Translations under genes and position numbers: made by a program
Notes under the pieces: generated by a model
What the model saw: the letters and a program-made list of their open reading frames with translations, nothing else
What the model was told of the DNA's origin: nothing
The model's database searches: none
Assembly (NCBI RefSeq): GCF_024753255.1
Contig: NZ_JANUHA010000004.1
Location: forward strand, 289,547 to 353,546
Source: Massilia agri
GTDB taxonomy: Bacteria > Pseudomonadota > Gammaproteobacteria > Burkholderiales > Burkholderiaceae_D
Length of the DNA: 64,000 nt
Reading direction: 5' to 3'
Part shown: positions 8,062-16,615 of the stretch, piece by piece
Numbering within the stretch: position 1 is the stretch's first letter
Layout of the letters: the number at the start of each line of letters is the position of its first letter

Positions 8062-9755
8062 GCGGGCAGCTCCGGCTCTTGGCGCTTGGTGACGAGGAAG
8101 GGCGGCATCGCCAGCGCATGCAGGGGCATCTGGCGGAAGGCGGCCACGGCCTCGAAGGGTGTTTCGACGATGGGTTCGTCGTGGCCGTTGAAGGAGGTGT
8201 TGAGCAGCACCGGCACGCCGGTGCGCACCTCGAAGCCTGCCAGCAGGGCGCGCAGCAGCGGGTCGTCGCTGGGGCTCACTGTCTGCAGGCGGGCGGTGCC
8301 GTCGACGTGGGTAATGGCCGGCAGCATCGGCGCGATCTCGGGACGCACCGGGGCGGCGAACTGCATGAAGGGAGAAGGGCCGCTCAGTTCGAAATAGGCC
8401 GGCGCCCGTTCTTCCGGCACCACCGGGGCCAGGGGACGGAACCACTCGCGGCCCTTGACGCGTGCGTTGATCCAGTCGCGCACGCGGTCGCGGCGCGGGT
8501 CGGCCAGGATGCTGCGGTGCCCCAGCGCCCGCGGCCCGAATTCGCTGCGGCCCTGGTAGAGACCGACCACGCGGCCGCTGCACAGCAGGTCGAGCATGCG
8601 CGCGCACAGGGCGTCGCGCCCGCGCGGCTGTTCGATGACGAGGTCTTGGGCACCCTGCAGCGCGGCCTCGATATCGGCCAGCTGGGGTGGCGGCCCGAGG
8701 TAGTCGGCGCTCCAGCGAAAGTCGCAGCGTTGCCCGGCCACTTCGGCCAGGCCGTAGACCGCGCAGCCGAGCGCGGTGCCGGCGTCGCTCGGGGCGGGCG
8801 GCAGGAACACGCGCCGGAACGGGGTCTCGCGCAGCAGGCGTGCGTTGGCCGAGCAGTTCAGGGCCGTGCCGCCGGCGAAGCACAGGTGCTCGGCGCCGGT
8901 CTGGCGGTATAGCCAGTGCGCCAGTCCCAGCAGGGCCTCTTCGAAGGCGCGCTGGCCGGCGGCGGCCAGGTTGGCGCAGTCGGTGAAGCGCGCATCCAGG
9001 CTGCCGAAGCGGAAGCGCTTGCGCTCGCGCAGCAGCGAGCGCCAGGCCTGGGGAATGCCGACGGCCATGCCCTCGACATCGAGCGCGGGCAGGCCGAGCG
9101 CGTCCGGGTCGCCGTAGGGCGCCAGTCCCATGACCTTGCCTTCGTTTCCTTCGCCGGGGAAGATCGCCTGCGTCAGCAGGAAGTAGAACATGCCCAGGCC
9201 CACCAGGCGCTCGTCGTCGTGGCGGCCGCCGTCAGGGGGCCGGACCTGCTTGCCGATACAGTTGACGCCTCCCGCGCGCGTGGCGGTGTAGAAGGAGGAG
9301 ACCTCGCGCCAGTCGCCCGGTGTCTCGGTCGCGCCGCTCCAGTGTTCGGTGAAGTCGGCCACCGGACTACCCTGGCCATCGATCACCATCACCGCCGCCT
9401 CCTCGAAAGGGGAGGGGTGGAACACGCTGTACAGGTGGGCCAGGTGGTGCGAGATGCGGGCCCGCCGCGCGCCGTGCGCCAGGCGCAGGGTGGCGGCCAG
9501 TTCTTCCTCGTACAGCGGCAGCTGCCGCACTTCCTCGTCGGAGGAGAAGCATTCGACCACGATGTCGACCGGCCGGTCGAGCCCGGGCAGGCGCGGGGAA
9601 TAATGGTCGCGCAGGTCGCCGGGCTTGCCCCAGTGGTGCTTGCGCCGCGTGAGGCGTTCTTTCTGGATGGCCCAGGCCAGATGCGAGCCCTGCATCAGGC
9701 AGATGCTGGCATCCTGGGTCCGGTTAATGCCGAGCACAATAGGAAAATCATCCAT
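8058..9755 (-). CDS. Carbamoyltransferase (NodU/TobZ/CmcH family)
   Basis: A 565-aa enzyme that would use carbamoyl phosphate and ATP to O-carbamoylate a hydroxyl. The N-terminal Kae1-like domain shows LGINRTQDASICL, the metal-binding HHLAH (103-107), NEGKVMGLAPYG (204-215) and CFAGGTALNCSANARL (292-307). The C-terminal YrdC-like domain carries RSEFGPRALGHRSI (403-416) and VLLNTSFNGHDEPIV. Length and both domains are complete. The ATG at 9755 follows a GGAGAGG ribosome-binding site. Family members decorate Nod factors, antibiotics and polysaccharides; beside GT2/GT9 genes a glycan acceptor is the best guess. Confidence 0.92.
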   Translation of the reverse strand: MDDFPIVLGINRTQDASICLMQGSHLAWAIQKERLTRRKHHWGKPGDLRDHYSPRLPGLDRPVDIVVECFSSDEEVRQLPLYEEELAATLRLAHGARRARISHHLAHLYSVFHPSPFEEAAVMVIDGQGSPVADFTEHWSGATETPGDWREVSSFYTATRAGGVNCIGKQVRPPDGGRHDDERLVGLGMFYFLLTQAIFPGEGNEGKVMGLAPYGDPDALGLPALDVEGMAVGIPQAWRSLLRERKRFRFGSLDARFTDCANLAAAGQRAFEEALLGLAHWLYRQTGAEHLCFAGGTALNCSANARLLRETPFRRVFLPPAPSDAGTALGCAVYGLAEVAGQRCDFRWSADYLGPPPQLADIEAALQGAQDLVIEQPRGRDALCARMLDLLCSGRVVGLYQGRSEFGPRALGHRSILADPRRDRVRDWINARVKGREWFRPLAPVVPEERAPAYFELSGPSPFMQFAAPVRPEIAPMLPAITHVDGTARLQTVSPSDDPLLRALLAGFEVRTGVPVLLNTSFNGHDEPIVETPFEAVAAFRQMPLHALAMPPFLVTKRQEPELPA

Positions 9756-9921
9756 GGTCCTCTCCAGTGGGGGCGGCGAGCAGCGATCAGCCCAACTTTG
9801 AGCCGGATGAGCAGCGAATAGTTCGCGCGGCGAAGGTGCGCAGCTCTGATCGGGTCGGACGAAGGCGTGCGCGAAAGGCGGTATCATCAAGCACCGCGTT
9901 CTCTACCTTGCCGCCCAGACC

Positions 9922-10746
9922 ATGCTCCTGACACCGCCATCCTTCACCCCGCTGTTCGCCTCCCGTCCCGACCCCCATCCCCTGAGTTTCGTCTTCCATG
10001 CCGGCCGGCTGCTGGTGCGCGAGAGCGACCTGGCCCTGCCGGACACCGCCCTGCTGGCGCAGCTGGACGTCGACCGTGCGCGCCTGCAACCGCTCGGCAT
10101 GCTGGGCGAGCGCTACTGCGAAACGGGATGGTTCGACAGCGAGCCGGTGCTGCCGCCGGGCTATGTCCTGCTCAGCCTGCGCGCGGTCCTGTTCTCGAAC
10201 ATGGATGAATCACTGCGTGGCCTGGCGGCGCGCGCCGCCCAGGTGGCCGAGTGGGCGCGCACCCACCGCTTCTGCGGCGCCTGCGGAAGCTCCACCGTGC
10301 TGGCCACTGGTGAGCGCTGCTATCAATGCGTGCAGTGCGGGCACATGGCCTATCCGCGCATTTCGCCGGCCATGATGGTCCTGATCAAAAAGGGCGACAG
10401 CGTGCTGCTGGCCATGCACCTGCATTCGCCGACCAAGCGCTTCGTGCCGCTGGCGGGCTTCCTGGAGGCGGGGGAGTCGGTGGAAGAGGCGATCCATCGC
10501 GAGGTCTACGAGGAGGTGGGCCTGCGCGTGCAGAACCTGCGCTACTTCGCCAGCCAGTCCTGGCCCTTCCCGCATTCGCTGATGCTGGCCTTCACGGCCG
10601 ACTACCTCGATGGCGAGATCCGCGTCGACGCGACGGAGCTGGCCGAGGCGCGCTGGTTCGGACCGGATGACGAGTGGCCGGAGCGGGTGCCGCACATCTC
10701 GGTGTCGAGCGTGCTGGTGGACGCGCACCGGCCGCCGGGGCGCTAA
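9922..10746 (+). CDS. nudC: NAD(+)/NADH diphosphatase NudC
   Basis: A 274-aa Nudix hydrolase that cleaves NADH to NMNH and AMP and removes NAD caps from RNA. The zinc ribbon is visible as CGAC (118-121) and CVQC (136-139), the Nudix box spans 179-201 (GFLEAGES...REVYEEVGL), and SQSWPFPHS (211-219) is the NADH-pyrophosphatase signature, here with Ser for the usual Pro at position 213. The gene is divergent from the carbamoyltransferase gene and its end overlaps the convergent membrane-protein gene by 4 bp. Confidence 0.95.
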   Translation: MLLTPPSFTPLFASRPDPHPLSFVFHAGRLLVRESDLALPDTALLAQLDVDRARLQPLGMLGERYCETGWFDSEPVLPPGYVLLSLRAVLFSNMDESLRGLAARAAQVAEWARTHRFCGACGSSTVLATGERCYQCVQCGHMAYPRISPAMMVLIKKGDSVLLAMHLHSPTKRFVPLAGFLEAGESVEEAIHREVYEEVGLRVQNLRYFASQSWPFPHSLMLAFTADYLDGEIRVDATELAEARWFGPDDEWPERVPHISVSSVLVDAHRPPGR

Positions 10747-11618
10747 TCCCTTCCCGCTGCCGGCACCGGCGCCAGGGCGGCGGCGCTGCCGTCGGCCTGG
10801 GTCCGCGATGCGGCGGGCTTGGCGCCGGTGCCGCGCAGCTGCACGGCGCGCTGCAGCAGGTCGAACCAGAAGGGCGCGCCGAACAGGGTGGTGCCGGCCG
10901 TGATCAGCCAACCCGCCACCTGCAGGGCGAATGCGCTGTCCAGCTGCGGCGGGAAGGTGCTCCAGCCGATCGGCAGCGCCCACAGCTGGCGCAGCGCCTC
11001 GGCGTCCAGCGCGCTGGGCGCGGCCTTGATCTGGGCGGCCAGGGCCGGGTTCTGCCACAGGGTCTGGAACAGGTGGATGCTGTCGATGTTCAGCAAAATG
11101 GCGAGCAGCATGGCCAGCAGGAAGGAAATCAGGAGCTGGCGCCGTTTATACACGCCCGACAGACGTTCCATCGCGCTGTTGAACCAGCCGGCGATGCCAT
11201 CCTGGAAGCGTTGCAGGTCTCCGCTGGACTGGCGGTACAGGGCCAGCAGCACGCGTTTTACCTGTTCGTCGGGCAGGGCCTCGATGGCCGCCTGCAGCGG
11301 GATGGCCGGATTGCTGCGCAGCGAATCGAGCAGGGCGATCGCGAAGTGGGCCGGTTCGATGTAAGACGGTCGCACCGACAGTGGCCGGCGGTTGGCGGTG
11401 CTGCCGTGCGGATTGACCAGCGGGTGGTCGTAGAGGCTCTGGGCCAGCGCTTCGCAGCGCGGGTCGTCCAGCATGCGCTTGATGGCCGCCAGCAGCATGT
11501 TGGCGCGCAGGCTGAAGGCCGCCGCCAGGGCCTCCTGCAAGGTACTGACGACCAGCGCCAGGGTGCCGTAGCAAAATGTCAGGCCTATGGCGACTTCGAG
11601 GACGGTGCTTCCGAACAT
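10743..11618 (-). CDS. Membrane protein of unknown function
   Basis: A 291-aa protein that I cannot assign to a named family. Three hydrophobic segments are evident: near residues 5-30 (with the ATG at the edge of the membrane), about 163-182 (LLISFLLAMLLAILLN), and about 233-255. Between the first and second lies a soluble helical region with several Leu/Arg-rich stretches; the C-terminus is Ala/Pro-rich. It is convergent with nudC (4-bp overlap) and divergent from folE, with an inverted-repeat pair in the shared upstream region. Confidence 0.75.
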   Translation of the reverse strand: MFGSTVLEVAIGLTFCYGTLALVVSTLQEALAAAFSLRANMLLAAIKRMLDDPRCEALAQSLYDHPLVNPHGSTANRRPLSVRPSYIEPAHFAIALLDSLRSNPAIPLQAAIEALPDEQVKRVLLALYRQSSGDLQRFQDGIAGWFNSAMERLSGVYKRRQLLISFLLAMLLAILLNIDSIHLFQTLWQNPALAAQIKAAPSALDAEALRQLWALPIGWSTFPPQLDSAFALQVAGWLITAGTTLFGAPFWFDLLQRAVQLRGTGAKPAASRTQADGSAAALAPVPAAGRD

Positions 11619-11633
11619 GTTTGTCTCCCAGAC

Positions 11634-11687
11634 CGTGTAAACAACTGTCTTCGACGGTGCGCCTTGCCCTGAATGTTTGTTTACACG
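11634..11687. promoter_or_regulatory. Spaced inverted repeat between membrane-protein gene and folE
   Basis: CGTGTAAACAA (11634-11644) and its exact complement TTGTTTACACG (11677-11687) stand 43 bp apart centre to centre, about four helical turns. Each half-site contains the near-palindrome TGTAAACA. This looks like a paired regulator site in a divergent promoter region; the regulator is unknown. Confidence 0.45.
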
Positions 11688-11825
11688 CTCATTGGGCAGG
11701 AACCACCTTCCACGCTACGCCGGCCGTGGCGTAAGTACATTAATTTTGCTCAAGAAACCGGCAGCCTCCGGTCGATTTCGCGCATTTTCTATATACTTGC
11801 GGCACTCGATTTTTTAAGGTTCACC

Positions 11826-12392
11826 ATGTCTGACAAAGAAGCTTTCACCGAACACGACTGGCGCCGCCTGCTCACCAGCCTGGGCGAGGACCCCGACCGT
11901 CCGGGCCTGCAGGAGACGCCGCACCGCGTGGCGACGGCCTGGAAACACTGGACCTCGGGCTATGACCAGGATCCCGTCGAAGTGCTCAAGGCCTTCGAGG
12001 ATGGCGCCGAGGAATACAATGAGCTGATCGTGGTGCGCAACATCCCGGTCTACAGCCATTGCGAACACCACCTGGCGCCCTTCTTCGGCAAGGCCACCGT
12101 CGGCTACCTGCCGAACGGGAAGATCGTCGGCCTGTCCAAGCTGACCCGCCTGGTCGACATCTTCTCCAAGCGCCTGCAGGTGCAGGAGCGCATGACGATC
12201 CAGATCGCCAACGCCCTGATGGAAGTGCTGGAACCGAAGGCGGTCGGCGTGGTCGTGAAGTGCCGTCACCTGTGCATGGAAAGCCGTGGCATCCGCGCCA
12301 TCGGCGAAGAGACCATCACCTCGGCGATGCTGGGCGAGCTGCAGCCGAACCTGGCGCTGCGTACCGAGTTCCTGGCGCTGACGCGCGATTAA
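11826..12392 (+). CDS. folE: GTP cyclohydrolase I, FolE type 1
   Basis: A 188-aa enzyme converting GTP to 7,8-dihydroneopterin triphosphate, the first step of folate synthesis. The Zn/active-site motifs are complete: YSHCEHHLAPFFG near residue 75 and the Zn cysteine/His region KCRHLCMESRG near 142. Length and C-terminus (LRTEFLALTR) are normal. The ATG at 11826 is preceded by AAGG; a TATACT -10 at 11792-11797 gives a leader of roughly 25 nt. Longer in-frame starts upstream would place the promoter inside the gene. Confidence 0.96.
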   Translation: MSDKEAFTEHDWRRLLTSLGEDPDRPGLQETPHRVATAWKHWTSGYDQDPVEVLKAFEDGAEEYNELIVVRNIPVYSHCEHHLAPFFGKATVGYLPNGKIVGLSKLTRLVDIFSKRLQVQERMTIQIANALMEVLEPKAVGVVVKCRHLCMESRGIRAIGEETITSAMLGELQPNLALRTEFLALTRD

Positions 12393-12450
12393 GGTCCTAG
12401 CGGCCTTCGTCCGACGGCCGCGTTTGTCTTGGAACCTGTTCCGGATCGCT

Positions 12451-12474
12451 CCCCTCCAAGTTACTTTGGAGGGG
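12451..12474 (+). promoter_or_regulatory. Hairpin sequestering the ribosome-binding site of the transposase remnant
   Basis: CCCCTCCAA (12451-12459) pairs perfectly with TTGGAGGGG (12466-12474) across a 6-nt loop. The 3' arm contains the GGAGGGG ribosome-binding site of the next gene, so the folded mRNA would hide it and lower translation. Confidence 0.6.
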
Positions 12475-12480
12475 ACGACC

Positions 12481-12804
12481 ATGGACCGTCCGGCCTATCC
12501 CAGCGATATTTCTCGCGAGCAGTTTGAGCCCGTGCGCGGCATGCTGGAAGCGGCGCGGCGCAAGACCCGGCCACGCAAGCACGACCTCTACGACGTGTTC
12601 TGCGCGGTCCTGTACTTCCTGCACACCGGCAGCACCTGGCGCAATATGCCGGCCGGCTTTCCGCCCTGGCGCACGGTGCACGAGTACTTCACCCAGTGGA
12701 CCATGCTGCGCGAGGGCGACCGCTCGCTGCTGGAGACCGTGCTCGAACGGTCCGGGCGGGAACAGGAGCTGAGCCAGCTGCGGCGCATGCTGCATCGCGC
12801 TTGA
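12481..12804 (+). pseudogene. IS5-family transposase N-terminal part (DUF4096)
   Basis: A 107-aa protein matching only the N-terminal helix-turn-helix domain of IS5-group transposases: DISREQFEPVRGML, then YDVFCAVLYFLHTGSTWRNMP and FPPWRTVHEYFTQW. The DDE catalytic domain that should follow in the same or a frame-shifted reading frame is absent; after the stop comes an unrelated gene. No terminal inverted repeats are visible on either side. It is either a decayed insertion sequence or an orfA that persists alone; the intact reading frame and strong ribosome-binding site leave open that it is still made. Confidence 0.75.
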
Positions 12805-12929
12805 GCTGGGGCAGTGGCCCTCGGGATTGTCACACCATTGTCACAATCTGTTGCACTTCTCGAACTGTGCGGCGGATGAGCTCCGCTAAGCTATGGCGAT
12901 ATATTCTTGATATCACTTTTGGCGGCGCC

Positions 12930-13538
12930 ATGTTCGAGCACCTCAACCTGATCCTCTTCTCCGCCCTCAATGCCGAAGCCAGCCTGGGTGGCTGGCAATT
13001 GCTTGGCGCCGTGTTCGCGGCCGAGTGGCTGATTTTCCTGGTGCCCTTGACGCTGGTGCTGCTGTGGATCGGCGGGAGCGGGCCGCGCCGCGAGATCGCG
13101 CTGCGCGCCTTCATTGCCGCCGCCTGCGCCCTGACCCTCAACAACCTGATCGGCCATTTCTGGTACAGCCCCCGTCCCTTCGTCGCCGAGATCGGCCACA
13201 CTTTCCTCCTGCACGATCCTGACAGCTCCTTCCCGAGCGACCATGCCACGAGCATCTTCTCGGTGGCCCTGGTGCTGGTCTTCAGTGGGGTCGCGCAGGT
13301 GCGCCGCATCGGCCTGGTGCTGCTGCCGCTGGCCCTGATCGTTGCCTGGTCGCGGGTCTACCTCGGCGTGCATTGGCCGAAAGACATGTTCGGCGCACTC
13401 GTGGTGTCGGCCACGATGGCGGCGCTCGTATCGACGCCGGCGGGCCGCGCGGCCTGCGCCTCCGTGCTGCCCTGGATGGAAGAAGTGTACCGCCGGGTGC
13501 TGGCGGTGCCGATCGGGCGCGGCTGGCTGCGCCCCTGA
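12930..13538 (+). CDS. PAP2-family phosphatase (undecaprenyl-diphosphatase-like)
   Basis: A membrane phosphatase of about 202 aa with five or so hydrophobic helices. The PAP2 motifs are YSPRPF (second half of motif 1), SFPSDHATS (motif 2, catalytic His) and SRVYLGVHWPKD (motif 3, nucleophile His). BcrC-type members recycle undecaprenyl pyrophosphate for cell-wall synthesis. The ATG at 12930 (MFEHLNLILFSALN) puts the first helix in the usual place; the in-frame ATG at 12876 would add 18 residues, and neither has a good ribosome-binding site. Family is firm, exact lipid substrate inferred. Confidence 0.85.
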   Translation: MFEHLNLILFSALNAEASLGGWQLLGAVFAAEWLIFLVPLTLVLLWIGGSGPRREIALRAFIAAACALTLNNLIGHFWYSPRPFVAEIGHTFLLHDPDSSFPSDHATSIFSVALVLVFSGVAQVRRIGLVLLPLALIVAWSRVYLGVHWPKDMFGALVVSATMAALVSTPAGRAACASVLPWMEEVYRRVLAVPIGRGWLRP

Positions 13539-13560
13539 GTGTTGATGTGAAGGCGACCGT

Positions 13561-13669
13561 GTAGGGACGACGCGGCCGGCATCGCCGCAGGCCTGGCCTT
13601 GCAGCGAGCGGGTCCGACGCACGCAGGACGCGTGGAAGGATTGTTCGCGCGCCGGCCGCGCGCTCCTAC
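13561..13669. repeat. 109-bp inverted repeat with GTAGG ends
   Basis: The left arm GTAGGGACGACGCGGCCGGC (13561-13580) matches the complement of the right arm (13651-13669) at all but about three positions. The right end CTAC supplies the TAG stop of the convergent lipoprotein gene. The ends resemble those of the repeats at 32.4, 45.8 and 49.5 kb, but the interior differs. Confidence 0.65.
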
Positions 13670-14124
13670 GACGGCGCTTGCGTGCTGCTTCCCGTATCGC
13701 CTTCCGGCGCCGCCTCCGCCGCCTCGAACAGCAGCTTGCCCTTGGCATCGAGGTGGAAGGCGCCCAGCGCCTGGCCGGTCACGGCGTTCGCTTCCGGTGC
13801 TTCGAGCTGGGTACAGCCCTGGGTCTCGACCTGCCAGGCCTCTTCGCCGGCGCGCAGGGTGTACAGGTTGGGGCCGCTGGCGAACAGTTCGATCTCCAGG
13901 CCAGACAGGGGCAATTCCCCCAGATCCATCTGGCGCATGCAGTCGGGCATGCGCGCCGCGGTCAGCTTCACCGTGCCTTCCTTGCTCCAAAAATAATCCT
14001 GCACCACGCGTACGGTCAGCGCATGGTCATTGCCCTCGATCTGGTAGCTGGCCGTGTCGTTGACGCAGCCGGTCAGCAGCAGCGGTGCGAGCAGCGGGAC
14101 GAGCAGGAAGGATGGGTGGCGCAT
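13666..14124 (-). CDS. Predicted lipoprotein of unknown function
   Basis: A 152-aa protein with a lipoprotein signal: basic start, hydrophobic core FLLVPLLAPLLL and lipobox LTGC with the acylated Cys at 20. The mature part is acidic, with Cys at about 62 and 103 that could pair in the periplasm. I do not recognise a domain. Its stop codon TAG is formed by the terminal bases of the inverted repeat that follows. It is separated from the LpxR-like gene upstream on the same strand by 94 bp. Confidence 0.75.
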   Translation of the reverse strand: MRHPSFLLVPLLAPLLLTGCVNDTASYQIEGNDHALTVRVVQDYFWSKEGTVKLTAARMPDCMRQMDLGELPLSGLEIELFASGPNLYTLRAGEEAWQVETQGCTQLEAPEANAVTGQALGAFHLDAKGKLLFEAAEAAPEGDTGSSTQAPS

Positions 14125-14218
14125 GGGCGGTTACCTTGTCGATGATGCAGGAATGCATGTGCTGCGAGTATAGAAGCGCTGTCCAGCCCGCGCAAGGCGA
14201 GGCCGCTGGCGTACGTCT

Positions 14219-15250
14219 TCAGAAATCGATGCCGAGCGTTAGCGAACCGACGGTGTGGCGCGGTACGAAGGTGGGAGCGCGGAACTCGGCCGTGCGGCGG
14301 GTCGTGCGGAACTGGACGAACCAGGGGCCGTGTTCGCGCCCGCGCGTGCCGGGAAAATCCAGGCGCAATCCCGCCATGAGATCGCCGACCCAGCGCCGTG
14401 GCCGCACGCCGGGGTCCTCGCGCCAGGGGCGGCCCTGCAGGAACAGGTTGTAGGCCATGCCGCGGCCTTCGGCTCCGAGCACCAGCGTGCATTGCAGCCA
14501 TTCCCACAGGCAGGAGGTGTCGCCCGTGGCGCCGCCCGTCAGCCGGTTGGCGATGCCGGGTGGCGCCGGAGAAACGGGCGGCAGGTTCTTGCCAACGGTG
14601 AGGGTGAGGCCGCCCGCAGCATACGTCATGGTATTGCCGAGTGCGGCGCGCCAGTACGCCGCCGTGTGCAGGCGGACATTGCCTGCGATGGGGCCGGAAA
14701 GGGCGGGCCAAGCCATGCGCCGCTCAGCCGAGAGCATCACGGCCAGGGTCGTGCCGACCTGGTCGTCCCAACCCTGGGGCTGCGGGCGGTCGACGATGCG
14801 GTGGATCAGTTTCTGCGCCGGTTCGGCCAGCGACAGCCTGCCGGTGAGGCCGACCTGTGCACCGAGGGTGGTGAGCACCTGGCCATCGGCATCGAGGAAG
14901 AGCCAGTTGCGTTCCAGATAGAGCAGGCCGGCATAGGGGCGGTCCAGGGGCTGGGGTGCCGCCACCGTGATGTCGCCCGGCGTGTACATCAATTGCCCGA
15001 CACTGTGCTGGCCGAACAGGTAGCGCGCATCGCCGCAACCGAGCCAGCGGCAGGCTGACCCAGTCCAGCGGCGCGCCAGCTCCCCACGGGTGTCGGCGGC
15101 ATCGCGCCAGGCGAGCTGGACGCCATTGGTGTAGTAGCGGTCGGTATCGAACCAGCTGTCGTTGTCGAGGGTGAAGAAGCGCGCCTCCTGCGCCGCGCAG
15201 GGCGCCGCCAGCAGCAGGGAGGCCGCCAGCAGGCGGCAGGCAGTCCGCAT
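14219..15250 (-). CDS. LpxR-family outer-membrane lipid A deacylase-like protein
   Basis: A 343-aa predicted beta-barrel with a signal peptide cleaved near residue 20 (CAA-QE) and a C-terminal Phe (GIDF), as expected for an outer-membrane protein. Family hallmarks are LDNDSWFDTDRYYTNG (28-43), where Asn30-Asp31 match the Asn-Asp active-site pair of Salmonella LpxR, DRPYAGLLYLER (103-114), and QKLIHRIVDRPQPQGWDDQ with His150 near the position of the catalytic His. LpxR removes the 3'-acyloxyacyl group from lipid A. The family covers many uncharacterised proteins, so activity on lipid A is probable but not shown. Confidence 0.82.
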   Translation of the reverse strand: MRTACRLLAASLLLAAPCAAQEARFFTLDNDSWFDTDRYYTNGVQLAWRDAADTRGELARRWTGSACRWLGCGDARYLFGQHSVGQLMYTPGDITVAAPQPLDRPYAGLLYLERNWLFLDADGQVLTTLGAQVGLTGRLSLAEPAQKLIHRIVDRPQPQGWDDQVGTTLAVMLSAERRMAWPALSGPIAGNVRLHTAAYWRAALGNTMTYAAGGLTLTVGKNLPPVSPAPPGIANRLTGGATGDTSCLWEWLQCTLVLGAEGRGMAYNLFLQGRPWREDPGVRPRRWVGDLMAGLRLDFPGTRGREHGPWFVQFRTTRRTAEFRAPTFVPRHTVGSLTLGIDF

Positions 15251-15376
15251 GATCGTCCTTTCAAATGCGCAATATCCTCCAGTCTTGTGTCTGCGCTACA
15301 GACCTCATTGATCTGTCACAGGAAATGCGAATCCAGCCGAACTCCATCGACGCCGGATTTGCGCGATGATGGCGCC

Positions 15377-16612
15377 ATGAACCAGGACGACATCGAACTC
15401 CTCTCGCCACAGGGCGGCAAGCCGGTCAAGATGTGGACGCAGGGCGTGCCCGTCGAGGCCGAAGCGAAGCAGCAGCTGGAAAAGCTTGCGCAGCTGCCCT
15501 TCGTGTTCCACCACGTCGCCGTGATGCCGGACGTCCACGTCGGCAAGGGCTCCACCATCGGCAGCGTGATCCCGACCCTGGGCGCCGTGATCCCGGCCGC
15601 CGTCGGCGTCGACATCGGCTGCGGCATGATGGCGGCCAAGACCACCCTGCGCGCCGCCGACCTGCCGGATAATCTCGGCAAGCTGCGCAGCGCCATCGAG
15701 CAGGCGGTGCCGCACGGTATGTCGCCCAAGACCCGCAGCCACAAGGGCCGCGACGTCGGCTCCTGGAACAGTCCGCCGCCGGCCGTCGACGCCGGCTGGG
15801 CGAAACTGAAGGACGAGTTCGACGCGATCTGCCGCAAGTACCCGAAGCTGCGCGGCACCAATAACTACAAGCACCTGGGCACCCTAGGCAGCGGCAACCA
15901 TTTCGTCGAAGTCTGCCTCGACGAGGAGGGCGCGGTCTGGGTCATGCTGCACTCCGGCTCGCGCGGGGTGGGCAATGCGATCGGGACGCACTTCATCGAG
16001 CTGGCGCGCCAGGACATGCGGCGCCACCAGGTCAACCTGCCCGACCAGGATCTCGCCTATCTCGAGGAAGGCACCGAGCACTACGACGACTACGTGGAAG
16101 CGGTGGGCTGGGCGCAGAAGTTCGCGCGCATCAACCGCGAAGTCATGATGCACAACGTGATCCACGCGATGCGCGGCGTGCTTCCGAAACCTTTCGATGC
16201 GCATGTGGAGGCGGTTAATTGCCACCATAACTATGTGCAGAAAGAGAAGCACTTCGGCAAGGACGTGCTGGTCACGCGCAAGGGCGCCGTCTCGGCCCGT
16301 GAGGGCGAGCTGGGCATCATACCGGGCTCCATGGGCGCCAAGAGTTTCATTGTGCGCGGCAAGGGGAACCCGGAAAGTTTTCACAGCTGCAGCCATGGCG
16401 CGGGACGCGTGATGAGCCGCACCGAAGCCAAGCGCCGCTTCACCCGCGCCGACATGGAACGGGTGCTGGAAGGGGTGGAATCGCGCAAGGACGAGGGCGT
16501 GATCGACGAGATCCCGATGGCCTACAAGGACATCGACGCCGTCATGCACGCCCAGCGCGAGCTGGTCGAAGTGGTGCACACGCTCAAGCAGGTGGTGTGC
16601 GTGAAGGGCTGA
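15377..16612 (+). CDS. rtcB: RNA-splicing ligase RtcB
   Basis: A 411-aa GTP- and Mn-dependent ligase that joins 2',3'-cyclic phosphate ends to 5'-OH ends in tRNA or rRNA repair. Metal and active-site residues are in place: GVDIGCGM with Asp79 and Cys82, GSGNHFVE, NCHHNY and SCSHGAGR, where His340 is the residue that is guanylylated. The C-terminus (KQVVCVKG) is typical and complete. ATG at 15377 gives the standard length; no RtcA or archease gene is adjacent. Confidence 0.96.
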   Translation: MNQDDIELLSPQGGKPVKMWTQGVPVEAEAKQQLEKLAQLPFVFHHVAVMPDVHVGKGSTIGSVIPTLGAVIPAAVGVDIGCGMMAAKTTLRAADLPDNLGKLRSAIEQAVPHGMSPKTRSHKGRDVGSWNSPPPAVDAGWAKLKDEFDAICRKYPKLRGTNNYKHLGTLGSGNHFVEVCLDEEGAVWVMLHSGSRGVGNAIGTHFIELARQDMRRHQVNLPDQDLAYLEEGTEHYDDYVEAVGWAQKFARINREVMMHNVIHAMRGVLPKPFDAHVEAVNCHHNYVQKEKHFGKDVLVTRKGAVSAREGELGIIPGSMGAKSFIVRGKGNPESFHSCSHGAGRVMSRTEAKRRFTRADMERVLEGVESRKDEGVIDEIPMAYKDIDAVMHAQRELVEVVHTLKQVVCVKG

Positions 16613-16615
16613 ACG

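Noticed and set aside
12481..12804. Complete IS5-family insertion sequence
   Set aside because: No catalytic domain and no terminal inverted repeats or target duplications around the frame.
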